A stretch of 22,875 nt of DNA. Source: Calditrichota bacterium. GTDB lineage: Bacteria > Zixibacteria > MSB-5A5 > GN15 > FEB-12. Of the stretch, positions 1 to 6,081 are shown in pieces; within the stretch, counting starts at the first letter, position 1, and each line of letters opens with the position of its first letter. The notes beneath the pieces are model-generated. The model ran no database searches. It saw nothing but the letters and a program-made list of their open reading frames with translations, and was not told where the DNA came from. A program made the translations under genes and the position numbers. The stretch lies in contig QQUK01000200.1 of the NCBI GenBank assembly GCA_008501655.1, forward strand, positions 1-22,875, written 5' to 3'.

Positions 1-282
1 TCCGGAAACATCTTCACCTTTTTTCGCTTTCAGATATTTATCTGTAAAGCCGACCTGGGTGAGCAGGGATTTAACGGTATCGGACGGCTGGGCACCTTCG
101 TCCAACCATTTGGTCATCTTGTCTTCGTGGATTTTAATCAACGCCGGTTTGGTTATCGGATTATAAGTTCCGACGATTTCCAGAAACCGACCATCACGAG
201 AACGGCGCGAATCAGCTGAAACGATACGGTAATACGCCTGACGTTTTTTACCCATACGCACGAGTCTAATACTTACTGACAA
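1..282 (-). CDS. rpsP: 30S ribosomal protein S16 (partial, C-terminus beyond window)
   Basis: This is the small-subunit ribosomal protein S16, which binds 16S rRNA during 30S assembly. Ninety-four codons are visible and the frame is still open at the window edge, so only the last residues are missing. The product begins with SVSIRLVRMGKKRQAYYRIV and continues with the usual S16 segments DGRFLEIVGTYNP and DKMTKWLDEGAQPSDTV. I chose a TTG start at 282: a perfect AGGAGG lies at 291-296, eight bases upstream, and TTG restores the conserved N-terminus that the later ATG at 255 would cut off. The gene starts 23 bases after the ffh stop on the same strand, the common ffh-rpsP arrangement, so the two are probably co-transcribed. 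Confidence 0.95.
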   Translation of the reverse strand, partial: MSVSIRLVRMGKKRQAYYRIVSADSRRSRDGRFLEIVGTYNPITKPALIKIHEDKMTKWLDEGAQPSDTVKSLLTQVGFTDKYLKAKKGEDVSG

Positions 283-305
283 TTAAAAAACCTCCTAACG
301 GAATG

Positions 306-1628
306 TTACATGCCCGGAAAGCCCGGAGGCATTCCACGCATCTTCTTTTTATTAAAATTTCCAAACATTTTCTGCATCGCAAAAAACTGCTTCAAAAGCT
401 GATTGACCGCCTGCACCGAATTTCCCGAACCGGCTGCGATTCTCTTTTTTCTCGAACCGTCAATACTGTTCGGATTCCGCCGCTCATAAATCGTCATCGA
501 CTTGATAATAGCAACCATCCGCTCCATATCGCGTTCATCAACTTTTATATTCTTAAGCTGTTTTCCAACTCCGGGGATCATCCCTAAAATTGAATCCAGA
601 GGACCCATCTTTTTTAACTGAGCCATCTGGTCTAAAAAATCTTCAAAATCAAATTTATTCTTGAGCAGCTTCTCCTGCATCTTTTCAGCCTGCTCAAGGT
701 CGATTGACTCCTGGGCTTTTTCAACCAAAGAGACAATATCTCCCATTCCCAAAATTCGGGATGCCATCCGGTCGGGATGGAACTCCTCTAAGTCTGATAA
801 CTTTTCACCAACCGAAGCTAATTTAATCGGGCACCCGGTCACTTCACGAATCGAAAGCGCCGCACCACCACGGGCATCACCGTCAAGTTTCGACAGAACC
901 ACGCCGGTTACAGCAAGTTTGTCATGGAATGTCTGCGAAACATTAACCGCGTCCTGACCGGTCATCGCATCGGCGACAAGCAATATCTCATCAGGTTTTA
1001 CACCTGATTTGATATCATCAAGCTCCTGCATCAGTTCATCATCAACATGAAGCCGTCCGGCCGTATCAAGTATCACTAAATCTATAAAATTCTTCTCAGC
1101 ATATTTCACAGCTTCCCGGCATATTTCCGGCGGTTGTTTCCCTTCCAGATGGAAATGCTCAACCTGAATCGATTCAGCTAACGTCTGAAGTTGTTTCACC
1201 GCAGCCGGCCGGTAAATATCAGCGGCAACCAAAAGCGGTTTTTTATTTTTACGTTTTGCATTCAGAGCAATTTTGCCGGATAATGTTGTTTTACCTGAAC
1301 CCTGCAGACCGCAAATCATATAGACCGTTGGGGCTTTATCTATCGGATGAACCGGTTCAGCTTTTTTGCCAAGTAGTGTAACTAATTCGTCATGAACGAT
1401 TTTAACAACCTGCTGACCCGGGTCGATTGATTTAAGTACCTCAACACCGACAGCTTTTTCGGTGACAGCATTGATGAAGTTTTTGGTAACTTTGTAGTTA
1501 ACATCAGCCTCAAGCAAAGCCTGGCGAACTTCACGCATTGCATCCTTGATATTCTTTTCAGAGAGAATACCTTGTCCGCGAAGTTTCTTAAAAGCGGCGT
1601 CTAATTTATCAGTCAGGTTTCCAAACAT
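306..1628 (-). CDS. ffh: Signal recognition particle protein Ffh (SRP54)
   Basis: Ffh is the GTPase and signal-peptide-binding subunit of the signal recognition particle. It binds 4.5S RNA and targets membrane proteins to FtsY and the Sec translocon. The 440 residues are the normal length. In order there are an N-terminal helical bundle (about 1-90), the GTPase G domain with P-loop GLQGSGKTT at about 107-115, DTAGR, and TKLD-like SKLDGDARGG, then the M domain. The RNA-binding stretch SMTIYERRNP and the SRKKRIAAGSG motif are intact, and the tail is methionine-, glycine- and proline-rich. The ATG at 1628 opens the standard MFGNLTDKLD N-terminus, with a weak AAGAAG just upstream. rpsP follows directly. 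Nothing is odd in the gene, but its upstream side is filled with palindromic repeats. Confidence 0.98.
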   Translation of the reverse strand: MFGNLTDKLDAAFKKLRGQGILSEKNIKDAMREVRQALLEADVNYKVTKNFINAVTEKAVGVEVLKSIDPGQQVVKIVHDELVTLLGKKAEPVHPIDKAPTVYMICGLQGSGKTTLSGKIALNAKRKNKKPLLVAADIYRPAAVKQLQTLAESIQVEHFHLEGKQPPEICREAVKYAEKNFIDLVILDTAGRLHVDDELMQELDDIKSGVKPDEILLVADAMTGQDAVNVSQTFHDKLAVTGVVLSKLDGDARGGAALSIREVTGCPIKLASVGEKLSDLEEFHPDRMASRILGMGDIVSLVEKAQESIDLEQAEKMQEKLLKNKFDFEDFLDQMAQLKKMGPLDSILGMIPGVGKQLKNIKVDERDMERMVAIIKSMTIYERRNPNSIDGSRKKRIAAGSGNSVQAVNQLLKQFFAMQKMFGNFNKKKMRGMPPGFPGM

Positions 1629-1639
1629 CTTCTTTTTGT

Positions 1640-1901
1640 CACTCTGAGCCTGTCGAAGAGTGCTCCTATGTTCAAGTCATACTAAGTCCGTCGTGGCGGA
1701 AAGTATGCTCCAATTTCTGTCATTGCGAGTCCGCTTTAGCGGACGTGGCAATCTCATCTTTTCTTTTCCAAGTCATCCTGAGTCTGCCATGGCGGAAAGG
1801 AGACTTGAAAAATCAGGTTCCCTTTCGGGTGCCCCACTCCGCCGTGGCGGACGGTGGGATCTATTATCCGTCATACTGAGTCCGCCGTGGCGGAAAGTAT
1901 G
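1640..1901. repeat. Cluster of palindromic repeats with shared core and variable arms
   Basis: At least six imperfect palindromes lie head to tail. Four or five share a core close to TCCGC-N4-GCGGA, while the flanking arms differ but stay complementary: CATACT/AGTATG (1678-1683 with 1702-1707), ATTGC/GCAAT (about 1722-1752), AAGTC and CCT with AGG and GACTT (1770-1806), CCCAC/GTGGG (1833-1858), and CATACT/AGTATG again (1872-1901). A sixth, 1640-1662, has arms CACTCT/AGAGTG around a different core (GAGCCTGTCGA). They resemble dispersed intergenic repeat families known from many bacterial genomes. A 126-codon open frame crosses them, but its product is repeat translation and I do not believe it is a gene. 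Confidence 0.8.
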
Positions 1902-2180
1902 CTCATTTAATAATTCCGCCCTCAGTTGTTGCAAAGGGCGAAACTATCCTATATCAGCCGGAGCTGATTTAGCCAAACAATATAGCAAAAACCAGATTTT
2001 AGGCAAGGGATTAATAGGGTATTTAAGTGATTGGACATAGCCCCTAAACCTATACTAAACAAAGTGTTATAAAAATTCTAATTTATTTATACAGCATTTT
2101 TCTCCAATACAAAATATATACAAATATAATGGTCATGTTTTTTGTATTAAATATGTCGATAAATATAAAAAAGGAATAGT
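1902..2180. other. AT-rich intergenic stretch
   Basis: After the repeat cluster the sequence becomes AT-rich with no convincing reading frame or hairpin. It presumably carries the promoter for the small plus-strand gene that begins at 2181, but I cannot single out -35 and -10 boxes with confidence. Confidence 0.4.
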
Positions 2181-2378
2181 ATGACGATTGACGAAAAGAT
2201 AATAAAGAGATCTTTTGCTATACAAAATTGGCTTCAACAAAATCACCCCGAATGTAAAATCGAACAGGCGCACCTTGATAAAGATACGCCTGAACGTGCC
2301 TACTGGCATTATGGTTACAATGCAGCTCTAAAAGATATTATTTCTTTATTTGAAAAAGAACTGCAGAAACCATTTTAG
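2181..2378 (+). CDS. Small conserved-looking hypothetical protein, 65 aa
   Basis: This is a 65-residue, soluble, charged protein of unknown function. An AAGGA Shine-Dalgarno sequence lies just before the ATG, and codon use is ordinary, which supports a real gene. The C-terminal half contains the phrase TPERAYWHYGYNAALKDI, which I associate with small conserved hypothetical proteins in other bacteria, although I recognise no named domain. It predicts as mostly helical, without a signal peptide or membrane segment. Its last four bases overlap the end of the convergent GIY-YIG-like gene. It lies in an accessory stretch between a repeat cluster and a tRNA-like gene, so a link to a mobile element is possible but not shown. 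Confidence 0.6.
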   Translation: MTIDEKIIKRSFAIQNWLQQNHPECKIEQAHLDKDTPERAYWHYGYNAALKDIISLFEKELQKPF

Positions 2379-2716
2379 TAATCACAGCTACTAATGGGAC
2401 ATGAATAATATGTCCCATTAGGTCTGTCTGGATGAATTACATTATCTGGTGGTTCAAAGTCATGATATAAACTACATTCTTTCTCAAACGCAGCTTTCTT
2501 TGTATCATAATACCGATATTTGAAATGAACATAATCCCCAACATAATCATGCAATCTGTTATTAATATCGTTATCAGATCTGCCAATCCGGGAGACATAA
2601 AAAACTCCTTCTTTTACTTTACCGAGTGCATAAGCCCCCGGACTAACATTTTGTACTACTCTATCAATTTCTTTTGCCGTAAGTTCATACGGTCCATAAA
2701 GATTTGTGGTGATCAT
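2375..2716 (-). CDS. GIY-YIG-superfamily-like small protein, 113 aa
   Basis: This is probably a single, minimal GIY-YIG fold domain, a nuclease superfamily that includes homing endonucleases, UvrC and many small uncharacterised proteins. The start of the domain reads GAYALG (GIY position), followed by FYVSRIGRSDNDINNRL, where YVSRIG with the following Arg stands in for YIG plus the catalytic arginine. The segment KAAFEKECSLYHDF supplies a candidate catalytic glutamate, and the ending NVIHPDRPNGT followed by a CP motif is typical of a subgroup of small family members. The ATG at 2716 has AGGA nine bases upstream. The GIY-YIG signature is degenerate, so nuclease activity is uncertain. It sits downstream of, and in the same direction as, the tRNA-like gene. 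Confidence 0.6.
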   Translation of the reverse strand: MITTNLYGPYELTAKEIDRVVQNVSPGAYALGKVKEGVFYVSRIGRSDNDINNRLHDYVGDYVHFKYRYYDTKKAAFEKECSLYHDFEPPDNVIHPDRPNGTYYSCPISSCDY

Positions 2717-2790
2717 TAGAATTTTTCCTAAATTTGTATCGGAATAAATTGTCTTGCAAAATATCCGATAACATTATAAGTTAAAGATAA

Positions 2791-2863
2791 GAGCTCGGCG
2801 GGATTCAAACCCGCATCTTCCGAAGTGCCATTCCAGATGACTTAGTCATTTGTCCACGAGCTC
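2791..2863 (-). tRNA. tRNA-like gene, anticodon GGC, atypical elbow
   Basis: Read on the minus strand, 73 bases fold as a cloverleaf. The acceptor stem is seven perfect pairs (GAGCTCG with CGAGCTC). The T arm has a perfect GCGGG/CCCGC stem with loop TTTGAAT, and the D stem is GAC/GTC. The anticodon stem is CTGGA/TTCGG with two G-U pairs and loop ATGGCAC, which gives T33, anticodon GGC and A37. Oddities: position 56 is T instead of C and the D loop has GA instead of GG, so the usual G19-C56 pair would become A19-U56. The anticodon stem can gain a sixth pair, CCA is not encoded, the discriminator is T, and the G3-U70 identity pair of tRNA-Ala is absent. It may be a divergent orphan tRNA or a decaying one. 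Confidence 0.5.
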
Positions 2864-2876
2864 AACATCAAATTAC

Positions 2877-2899
2877 TGGGTCAGATTGATTCTGACCCA
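2877..2899. repeat. Perfect 9-bp hairpin TGGGTCAGA / TCTGACCCA
   Basis: A nine-base perfect inverted repeat (TGGGTCAGA, 2877-2885, with TCTGACCCA, 2891-2899) closes a five-base loop. It lies 13 bases upstream of the tRNA-like gene and has no T-run on either side, so it is not a standard terminator. It could be a REP-type unit or a transposon-associated hairpin; that is inference. Confidence 0.55.
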
Positions 2900-2952
2900 T
2901 TACTGTATATTTCTCAATTTCCTTGTTGGATACCCAAAAAATAGAGATTTTT

Positions 2953-2972
2953 CACATTTTTTTTAAAATGTG
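2953..2972. repeat. Perfect 8-bp hairpin CACATTTT / AAAATGTG
   Basis: CACATTTT at 2953-2960 pairs with AAAATGTG at 2965-2972 around a TTTT loop. It is part of a gene-free stretch (2864-3204) that also holds an imperfect inverted repeat near 2973-3003. The function is unknown. Confidence 0.4.
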
Positions 2973-3011
2973 GCTATCTATAGGCTTCAATGGATAGCTA
3001 TCTATCATTTA

Positions 3012-3027
3012 TGGTGGAGGTCGGGGG
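3012..3027 (-). other. Possible attachment-site remnant (tRNA/tmRNA 3' end-like)
   Basis: The minus-strand reading CCCCCGACCTCCACCA has the shape of the end of a tRNA or tmRNA gene: a T-stem half, a seven-base acceptor strand, a discriminator A and an encoded CCA. The rest of the T arm is missing beyond 3027, so it is not an intact RNA gene. Such 3'-end fragments are what integrases leave when an element inserts into a tRNA or ssrA gene. No integrase is visible in the window, so this stays tentative. Confidence 0.3.
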
Positions 3028-3063
3028 AAATAAATTAATCCCAATAGTTTAGAAAAGAGATTA

Positions 3064-3120
3064 AATGTCAAGAAGTTAACTAAAATAATAACTTGACATT
3101 TTTTATAAATTTGATAATTT
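3064..3120 (+). promoter_or_regulatory. Promoter with overlapping inverted repeat, upstream of candidate small RNA
   Basis: A consensus -35 box TTGACA (3093-3098) is followed after 16 bases by TAATTT (3115-3120). The -35 box lies inside the right arm of an inverted repeat, AATGTCAAG (3064-3072) with CTTGACATT (3092-3100), which could be an operator that blocks the promoter when bound. No protein-coding frame begins downstream before the terminator at 3172-3199. Confidence 0.45.
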
Positions 3121-3126
3121 ATAAAG

Positions 3127-3199
3127 CACAAAGGAAAGACCTTTCATTTAGTGGTTAGGCTTTCAAATTTGGGTCGGTACTGCTATACCGACCTTTTTT
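3127..3199 (+). ncRNA. Candidate small RNA of about 70 nt
   Basis: A promoter-like sequence upstream and an intrinsic terminator at the end bracket a segment of roughly 70 bases with no open reading frame of note. It begins with a small AAAGG/CCTTT hairpin (about 3131-3145), continues through an unpaired linker, and ends in the GGTCGGTA/TACCGACC terminator stem with six Ts. The U-tract is on the plus strand only, so the terminator does not serve the convergent minus-strand gene at 3205. I do not recognise a known RNA family. The 5' end is estimated from the -10 box. Confidence 0.4.
3172..3199 (+). terminator. Rho-independent terminator
   Basis: A perfect eight-base stem, GGTCGGTA (3172-3179) with TACCGACC (3186-3193), encloses a six-base loop and is followed directly by six Ts (3194-3199). 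Confidence 0.8.
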
Positions 3200-3204
3200 A
3201 TTCT

Positions 3205-3648
3205 TCAAAAAGGGAGATCATCATCCTTATCTCTATTATTACTTAGATAAGTATAAGCACCTGAATGTTCATCCCTCGATACTTTTCTTTCTTCAATTAG
3301 TTGCTTTAATACTCTCCGAGCTGAGCCGTCTCTTATATTAACATTTTCTTCTGTCAATATTTTATTTCTTATTTCACCTATTGTTAAATCATCATATTTT
3401 TGTAAAATTTTTAAGACCAACTTTTTGGGCATGCCGACCGGTAATCTTCTTTTCTTTGGTCTAGGATTGATAGTTTTATTCATTCCTGAAAGCTCTTGTA
3501 TAGCTTTCTCCAATTTTGAAATCTCTTCCTGATGTTCGATAATACGTTTTTTCAAACTTTCAAGTAGTGTCTTTACAGTCGAATCGCTTAACTGAGAATA
3601 TTGTGTACTAATATTTTTCTCTTTTTCCATAATCCTAATATATAACAT
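3205..3648 (-). CDS. Hypothetical coiled-coil / winged-helix-like protein, 147 aa
   Basis: The N-terminal part (about 12-55) is rich in Lys, Glu and Leu with heptad-like spacing and should form a coiled coil. A basic linker RPKKRRLPVGMPKK follows. The C-terminal 65 residues (LTIGEIRNKILTEENVNIRD, then GSARRVLKQLIEERKVSRD and AYTYL) look like a winged helix-turn-helix, with a recognition helix and a beta wing, so a DNA-binding role is plausible. I do not recognise a specific family. The start is uncertain: ATG at 3648 or ATG at 3630 (MEKEKN), the second with AGGATT immediately upstream. It is monocistronic and converges on the candidate small RNA. High AT content and isolation fit an acquired accessory gene. 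Confidence 0.65.
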   Translation of the reverse strand: MLYIRIMEKEKNISTQYSQLSDSTVKTLLESLKKRIIEHQEEISKLEKAIQELSGMNKTINPRPKKRRLPVGMPKKLVLKILQKYDDLTIGEIRNKILTEENVNIRDGSARRVLKQLIEERKVSRDEHSGAYTYLSNNRDKDDDLPF

Positions 3649-4027
3649 TTCCCCACATAAAGTCTACTAAACTTTATGAAAACATAAATATTTCTTTCAT
3701 CATCTTGCCGTTTAATCACAAAACCATACCAATCAAAGACTTAACAAAATATATTAAGTTAAATTTTTTCTTAAAAACATCATAACTTACTTTGTGTGCT
3801 AGTGGGTTTTTTGTAAATTAAATTATCGTAAACTGCAATTACATGTCCTATAACAATTTACGAGAGACCCGTGAAACACAACACCCTCACTAAGCATATC
3901 ATTAAATATCATTACCAGTAATACATTAAAACTTATCGAGTTAGTAGGAGTGGTTTTACTTATACACAAATTATCTACATAATATACACTGATTGATTGT
4001 AATAAATGATATAAAAAAGGTACTCCC
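3649..4027. other. Gene-free AT-rich stretch
   Basis: No supported gene lies here. A 76-codon minus-strand frame covers part of it but runs into the start of the next real gene and has no ribosome binding site or recognisable domain. A weak inverted repeat, TCGTAAA (3826-3832) with TTTACGA (3857-3863), is present. The region should contain the divergent promoters of the two flanking genes. Confidence 0.4.
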
Positions 4028-4657
4028 ATGCCCACATCAGACAAACAAATCAAAGCAAATCAGCAAAATGCACTGGTTTCAACCGGTCCCAAAACCGAAG
4101 AAGGCAAAGCTATTGTCGCTCAAAACGCTGTCAAAGATGGACTTACAGCAAATAATATTGTCCTCAACTCTAAACACTATTCCGAAAATCAGGAAGAGTA
4201 CGAAGAACACTACGCCATGATGATCTCTGTTCTCGCCCCTTCCACTCATTTTCAAAAAATTATTGCTAAAAAAATTACAGACTGCCTTTGGCGGTCTAAC
4301 CGGATAATCAAAGCTGAAACAGCCAAAATCAACCGACAGCTCGAGGATATCGAAAGTGAATACAGGTATGAAAAACTCGAACGCTACTTTTCTGAATTTT
4401 CAGAAGAGGAAAAATCTGCAGACCCCGAATATATCCAAAAAATGGAAAACATTATTGGCTTAGAACTTATACCAAATGATAGTTACGCCAAAAGACTGCT
4501 TAAATATGAGATTAGACTGGAAAGACAGCTCATAAGACTCTATAAACTTTATAAAATGCTCCAGATAGAGAACCATTTTCAATCACTACAAAAGGACTAC
4601 AAAATATCCGAAAAAGACAAAACAAACCCATTTGAGAACTTTGGTGACTTCCAATGA
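4028..4657 (+). CDS. STGPKT-motif family protein of unknown function, 209 aa
   Basis: The N-terminus carries the signature of a widespread uncharacterised family: ANQQNALVSTGPKTEEGKA followed by AQNAVKDGLTA, matching the general pattern (N/A)xxNAxxSTGPKTxEGKxxxxxNAxKHGLT. The rest is helical and charged, with the segment FQKIIAKKITDCLWRSNRIIKAE and an arginine-rich stretch near the end (RLERQLIRLYKLYKML). No membrane segment or signal peptide is seen. Such proteins often occur as scattered paralogues; the signature is small and glycine/lysine-rich and could contact nucleic acid, but no function is established that I know of. It starts at ATG 4028 with AAGGT about six bases upstream and ends in TGA. 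It is probably transcribed alone. Confidence 0.8.
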   Translation: MPTSDKQIKANQQNALVSTGPKTEEGKAIVAQNAVKDGLTANNIVLNSKHYSENQEEYEEHYAMMISVLAPSTHFQKIIAKKITDCLWRSNRIIKAETAKINRQLEDIESEYRYEKLERYFSEFSEEEKSADPEYIQKMENIIGLELIPNDSYAKRLLKYEIRLERQLIRLYKLYKMLQIENHFQSLQKDYKISEKDKTNPFENFGDFQ

Positions 4658-4731
4658 TTTAAGATTCTTCCCCATCCTTCCGATAATAAAAGAAAATAAT
4701 TCAAAAATACGTTTGTTTGGAGGGTTTTGTT

Positions 4732-5322
4732 ATGGAACAAAATCAGAATTTTCAATCACCGCAAAATGAACCGCAAAGTCAGACTGCTGTAGCTGAAATG
4801 CCGGCTCCACCGGAAACAGCTATGGAAATCGATCAGGTCAGACTTGATATGATTCTGCAGAAATATAAAAATGAACAGAATCTGACTTCAGGTATCATCA
4901 CCGGCTTACTAGCCGCTTTAATCGGTGCTTTTGTCTGGTCATTGATTACTTACTTCACCAGTTATCAAATCGGCTGGATGGCTGTTGGTATCGGTTTCCT
5001 TGTCGGATATTGCGTCAGAACTTTCGGAAAAGGTCTCGACCAATCATTCGGAATTACCGGAGCTGTACTTTCACTGTTCGGATGTATCATCGGTAATCTC
5101 TTAACCGTTTGTATCGTTATCGCTGAACAGGAATCAGCCGGTGTTATGGAAGTGATATCCTATCTTAATTTTGGTATTGCAGTTGAACTGCTTATTGAGA
5201 CATTTTCATTTATGGATATTCTTTTTTACGGATTGGCTGTGTACTACGGATATAAATGGTCGTTTGTAAAAATGACTGATGAGGAATTGCAATCGGTAAT
5301 GCGACCGCTGAGTAAAGCTTGA
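4732..5322 (+). CDS. Conserved polytopic membrane protein of unknown function, 196 aa
   Basis: The protein has a soluble, Gln/Pro-rich N-terminus of about 50 residues and then four hydrophobic segments (roughly residues 49-70, 76-94, 104-127 and 145-175). The phrase VGIGFLVGYCVRTFGKGLDQSFGI followed by GAVLSLFGCIIGNLL, split here across the second and third segments, is one I associate with a conserved family of membrane proteins in Bacteroidota and related groups. Its function is unknown. The start is set at ATG 4732 because GGAGGG lies seven bases upstream; an upstream in-frame TTG would place that ribosome binding site inside the coding sequence. It is a lone plus-strand gene, followed by palindromic repeats. 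Confidence 0.8.
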   Translation: MEQNQNFQSPQNEPQSQTAVAEMPAPPETAMEIDQVRLDMILQKYKNEQNLTSGIITGLLAALIGAFVWSLITYFTSYQIGWMAVGIGFLVGYCVRTFGKGLDQSFGITGAVLSLFGCIIGNLLTVCIVIAEQESAGVMEVISYLNFGIAVELLIETFSFMDILFYGLAVYYGYKWSFVKMTDEELQSVMRPLSKA

Positions 5323-5330
5323 TAAGGTTC

Positions 5331-5423
5331 TGTGCTGTCAGGCGTCCTGCCTGATGTTTGCTTGTGCTGTCAGGCCTCTCGCCTGACAGAAAAAAATGTG
5401 GTCGGCAGACGCCCTCGTCTGCC
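5331..5423. repeat. Palindromic repeat cluster (three hairpins)
   Basis: Two direct copies of TGTGCTGTCAGGC (5331-5343 and 5363-5375) each open a hairpin: TCAGGC/GCCTGA (5338-5354) and CTGTCAGGC/GCCTGACAG (5367-5389). A third hairpin, GGCAGACG-CCCT-CGTCTGCC (5404-5423), follows. A related hairpin recurs at 6042-6063 on the other side of the selenoprotein gene. No T-run follows on either strand, so these look like dispersed REP-type elements rather than true terminators. Confidence 0.75.
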
Positions 5424-5425
5424 AC

Positions 5426-5962
5426 CTATTCAATCGTCGACAGTGATTCAAAAATCCGGGTGCTCATATTATAATACGCGATAATCTCCACCAGCGAAAC
5501 TATATCCCGATCCGACATTCCCTGCGAACGCAAATTTTCAATATCATCAGGACAATTAGTATTTGGTGCCCGGGTCACTTTGACGGCAAAATCAGCGATA
5601 GCTTTTTCACGCGGATTCAATCCGGCTTGTGTATAATCATGCACAAATGTTGATGCAAATTCTTCTGAGACCTCTCGACCGAGAGCTTCTTTATGCCACG
5701 CCGTTCAATGAACGCATCCGTTTAAAACCGCCACAATCGTTGCTGCAATTTCCTTCTCTTTAAATGACAGACCTGATTTGTTCTCAGCGATTGAATCTCT
5801 AAGTCGGTTAATATGAGCGGATATTATAGGTGTTGTACTGGTAAGCTTGCATAAATCCGGAATGACTTTTGTTTCCGGGTCCATCACTTCATCAAATAGT
5901 TTTTGAACATCTTCGTTTTTACTGCTTCGTTTTTCGATTTCGACCCACGGTTTCCATGGCAT
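5426..5962 (-). CDS. AhpD-like (carboxymuconolactone decarboxylase fold) selenoprotein, UGA at codon 86
   Basis: Two same-frame segments separated by a single TGA (5705-5707) form one 178-residue protein of the AhpD-like, peroxidase-related group. These proteins use a CxxC pair and a nearby His as a redox or peroxide-reducing centre. The sequence around the stop reads LNGCVH-(UGA)-TAWHKEAL, so UGA occupies exactly the second Cys position of the CxxC motif. Family features continue on both sides: LSFKEKEIAATIVA before it, and LNPREKAIADFAVK, then GMSDRDIVSLVEIIAYYN, after it. No frameshift is needed. A SECIS-like hairpin follows at 5672-5685. Selenocysteine forms of AhpD-like proteins are known. 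The ATG at 5962 has AAAGGAG seven bases upstream. The gene stands alone between palindromic repeats and the kds operon. A pseudogene is the alternative but fits poorly. Confidence 0.87.
5672..5685 (-). promoter_or_regulatory. Bacterial SECIS-like hairpin in the AhpD-like gene
   Basis: In the mRNA, CTCTC (5685-5681) pairs with GAGAG (5676-5672) around the loop GGUC. The first loop G is the 25th nucleotide after the UGA, inside the 16-37 nt range accepted for bacterial SECIS elements, and the loop has G and GU at its start as required for SelB recognition. Weaker pairing of GCA(U)AA with UUUGC could extend the helix below. Confidence 0.75.
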
Positions 5963-6041
5963 AGGGATTCTCCTTTATATTTTAATTTATACTAATATGA
6001 AATGAGATAGATGGAAATAAAAAACAATCAGACAAGCTTGT

Positions 6042-6063
6042 TTGCAGACGGGGACGTCTGCAA
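6042..6063. repeat. Palindrome TTGCAGACG-N4-CGTCTGCAA
   Basis: A nine-base perfect stem around GGGA. Its core GCAGACG/CGTCTGC is the same as the hairpin at 5404-5423, so at least two copies of this family flank the selenoprotein gene. It lies just past the end of kdsD but has no following T-run on the minus strand. Confidence 0.65.
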
Positions 6064-6081
6064 TGCACTATTCAGAGTTAA

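Noticed and set aside
1660..2040. 126-codon plus-strand open frame upstream of ffh
   Set aside because: It runs through the palindromic repeat cluster, has no ribosome binding site and its translation is repeat sequence without domain character.
2791..2863. Selenocysteine tRNA
   Set aside because: It would have been a neat link to the UGA codons, but the anticodon is GGC rather than TCA, and the molecule lacks the long variable arm and the extended acceptor/T helix.
3823..4053. 76-codon minus-strand open frame
   Set aside because: It overlaps the start of the STGPKT-family gene, has no ribosome binding site and its translation resembles no protein.
5367..5396. Intrinsic terminator at the CTGTCAGGC/GCCTGACAG hairpin
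   Set aside because: The run following the hairpin on the plus strand is A, not T, and on the minus strand the T-run precedes the stem, so it does not fit a terminator in either direction.
5426..5644. Separate 72-residue gene on the minus strand
   Set aside because: It is the in-frame continuation of the AhpD-like gene after the UGA; its ATG-like start (an internal Met-coding TTG/GTG position near 5644) has no ribosome binding site and it lacks the N-terminal half of the domain.
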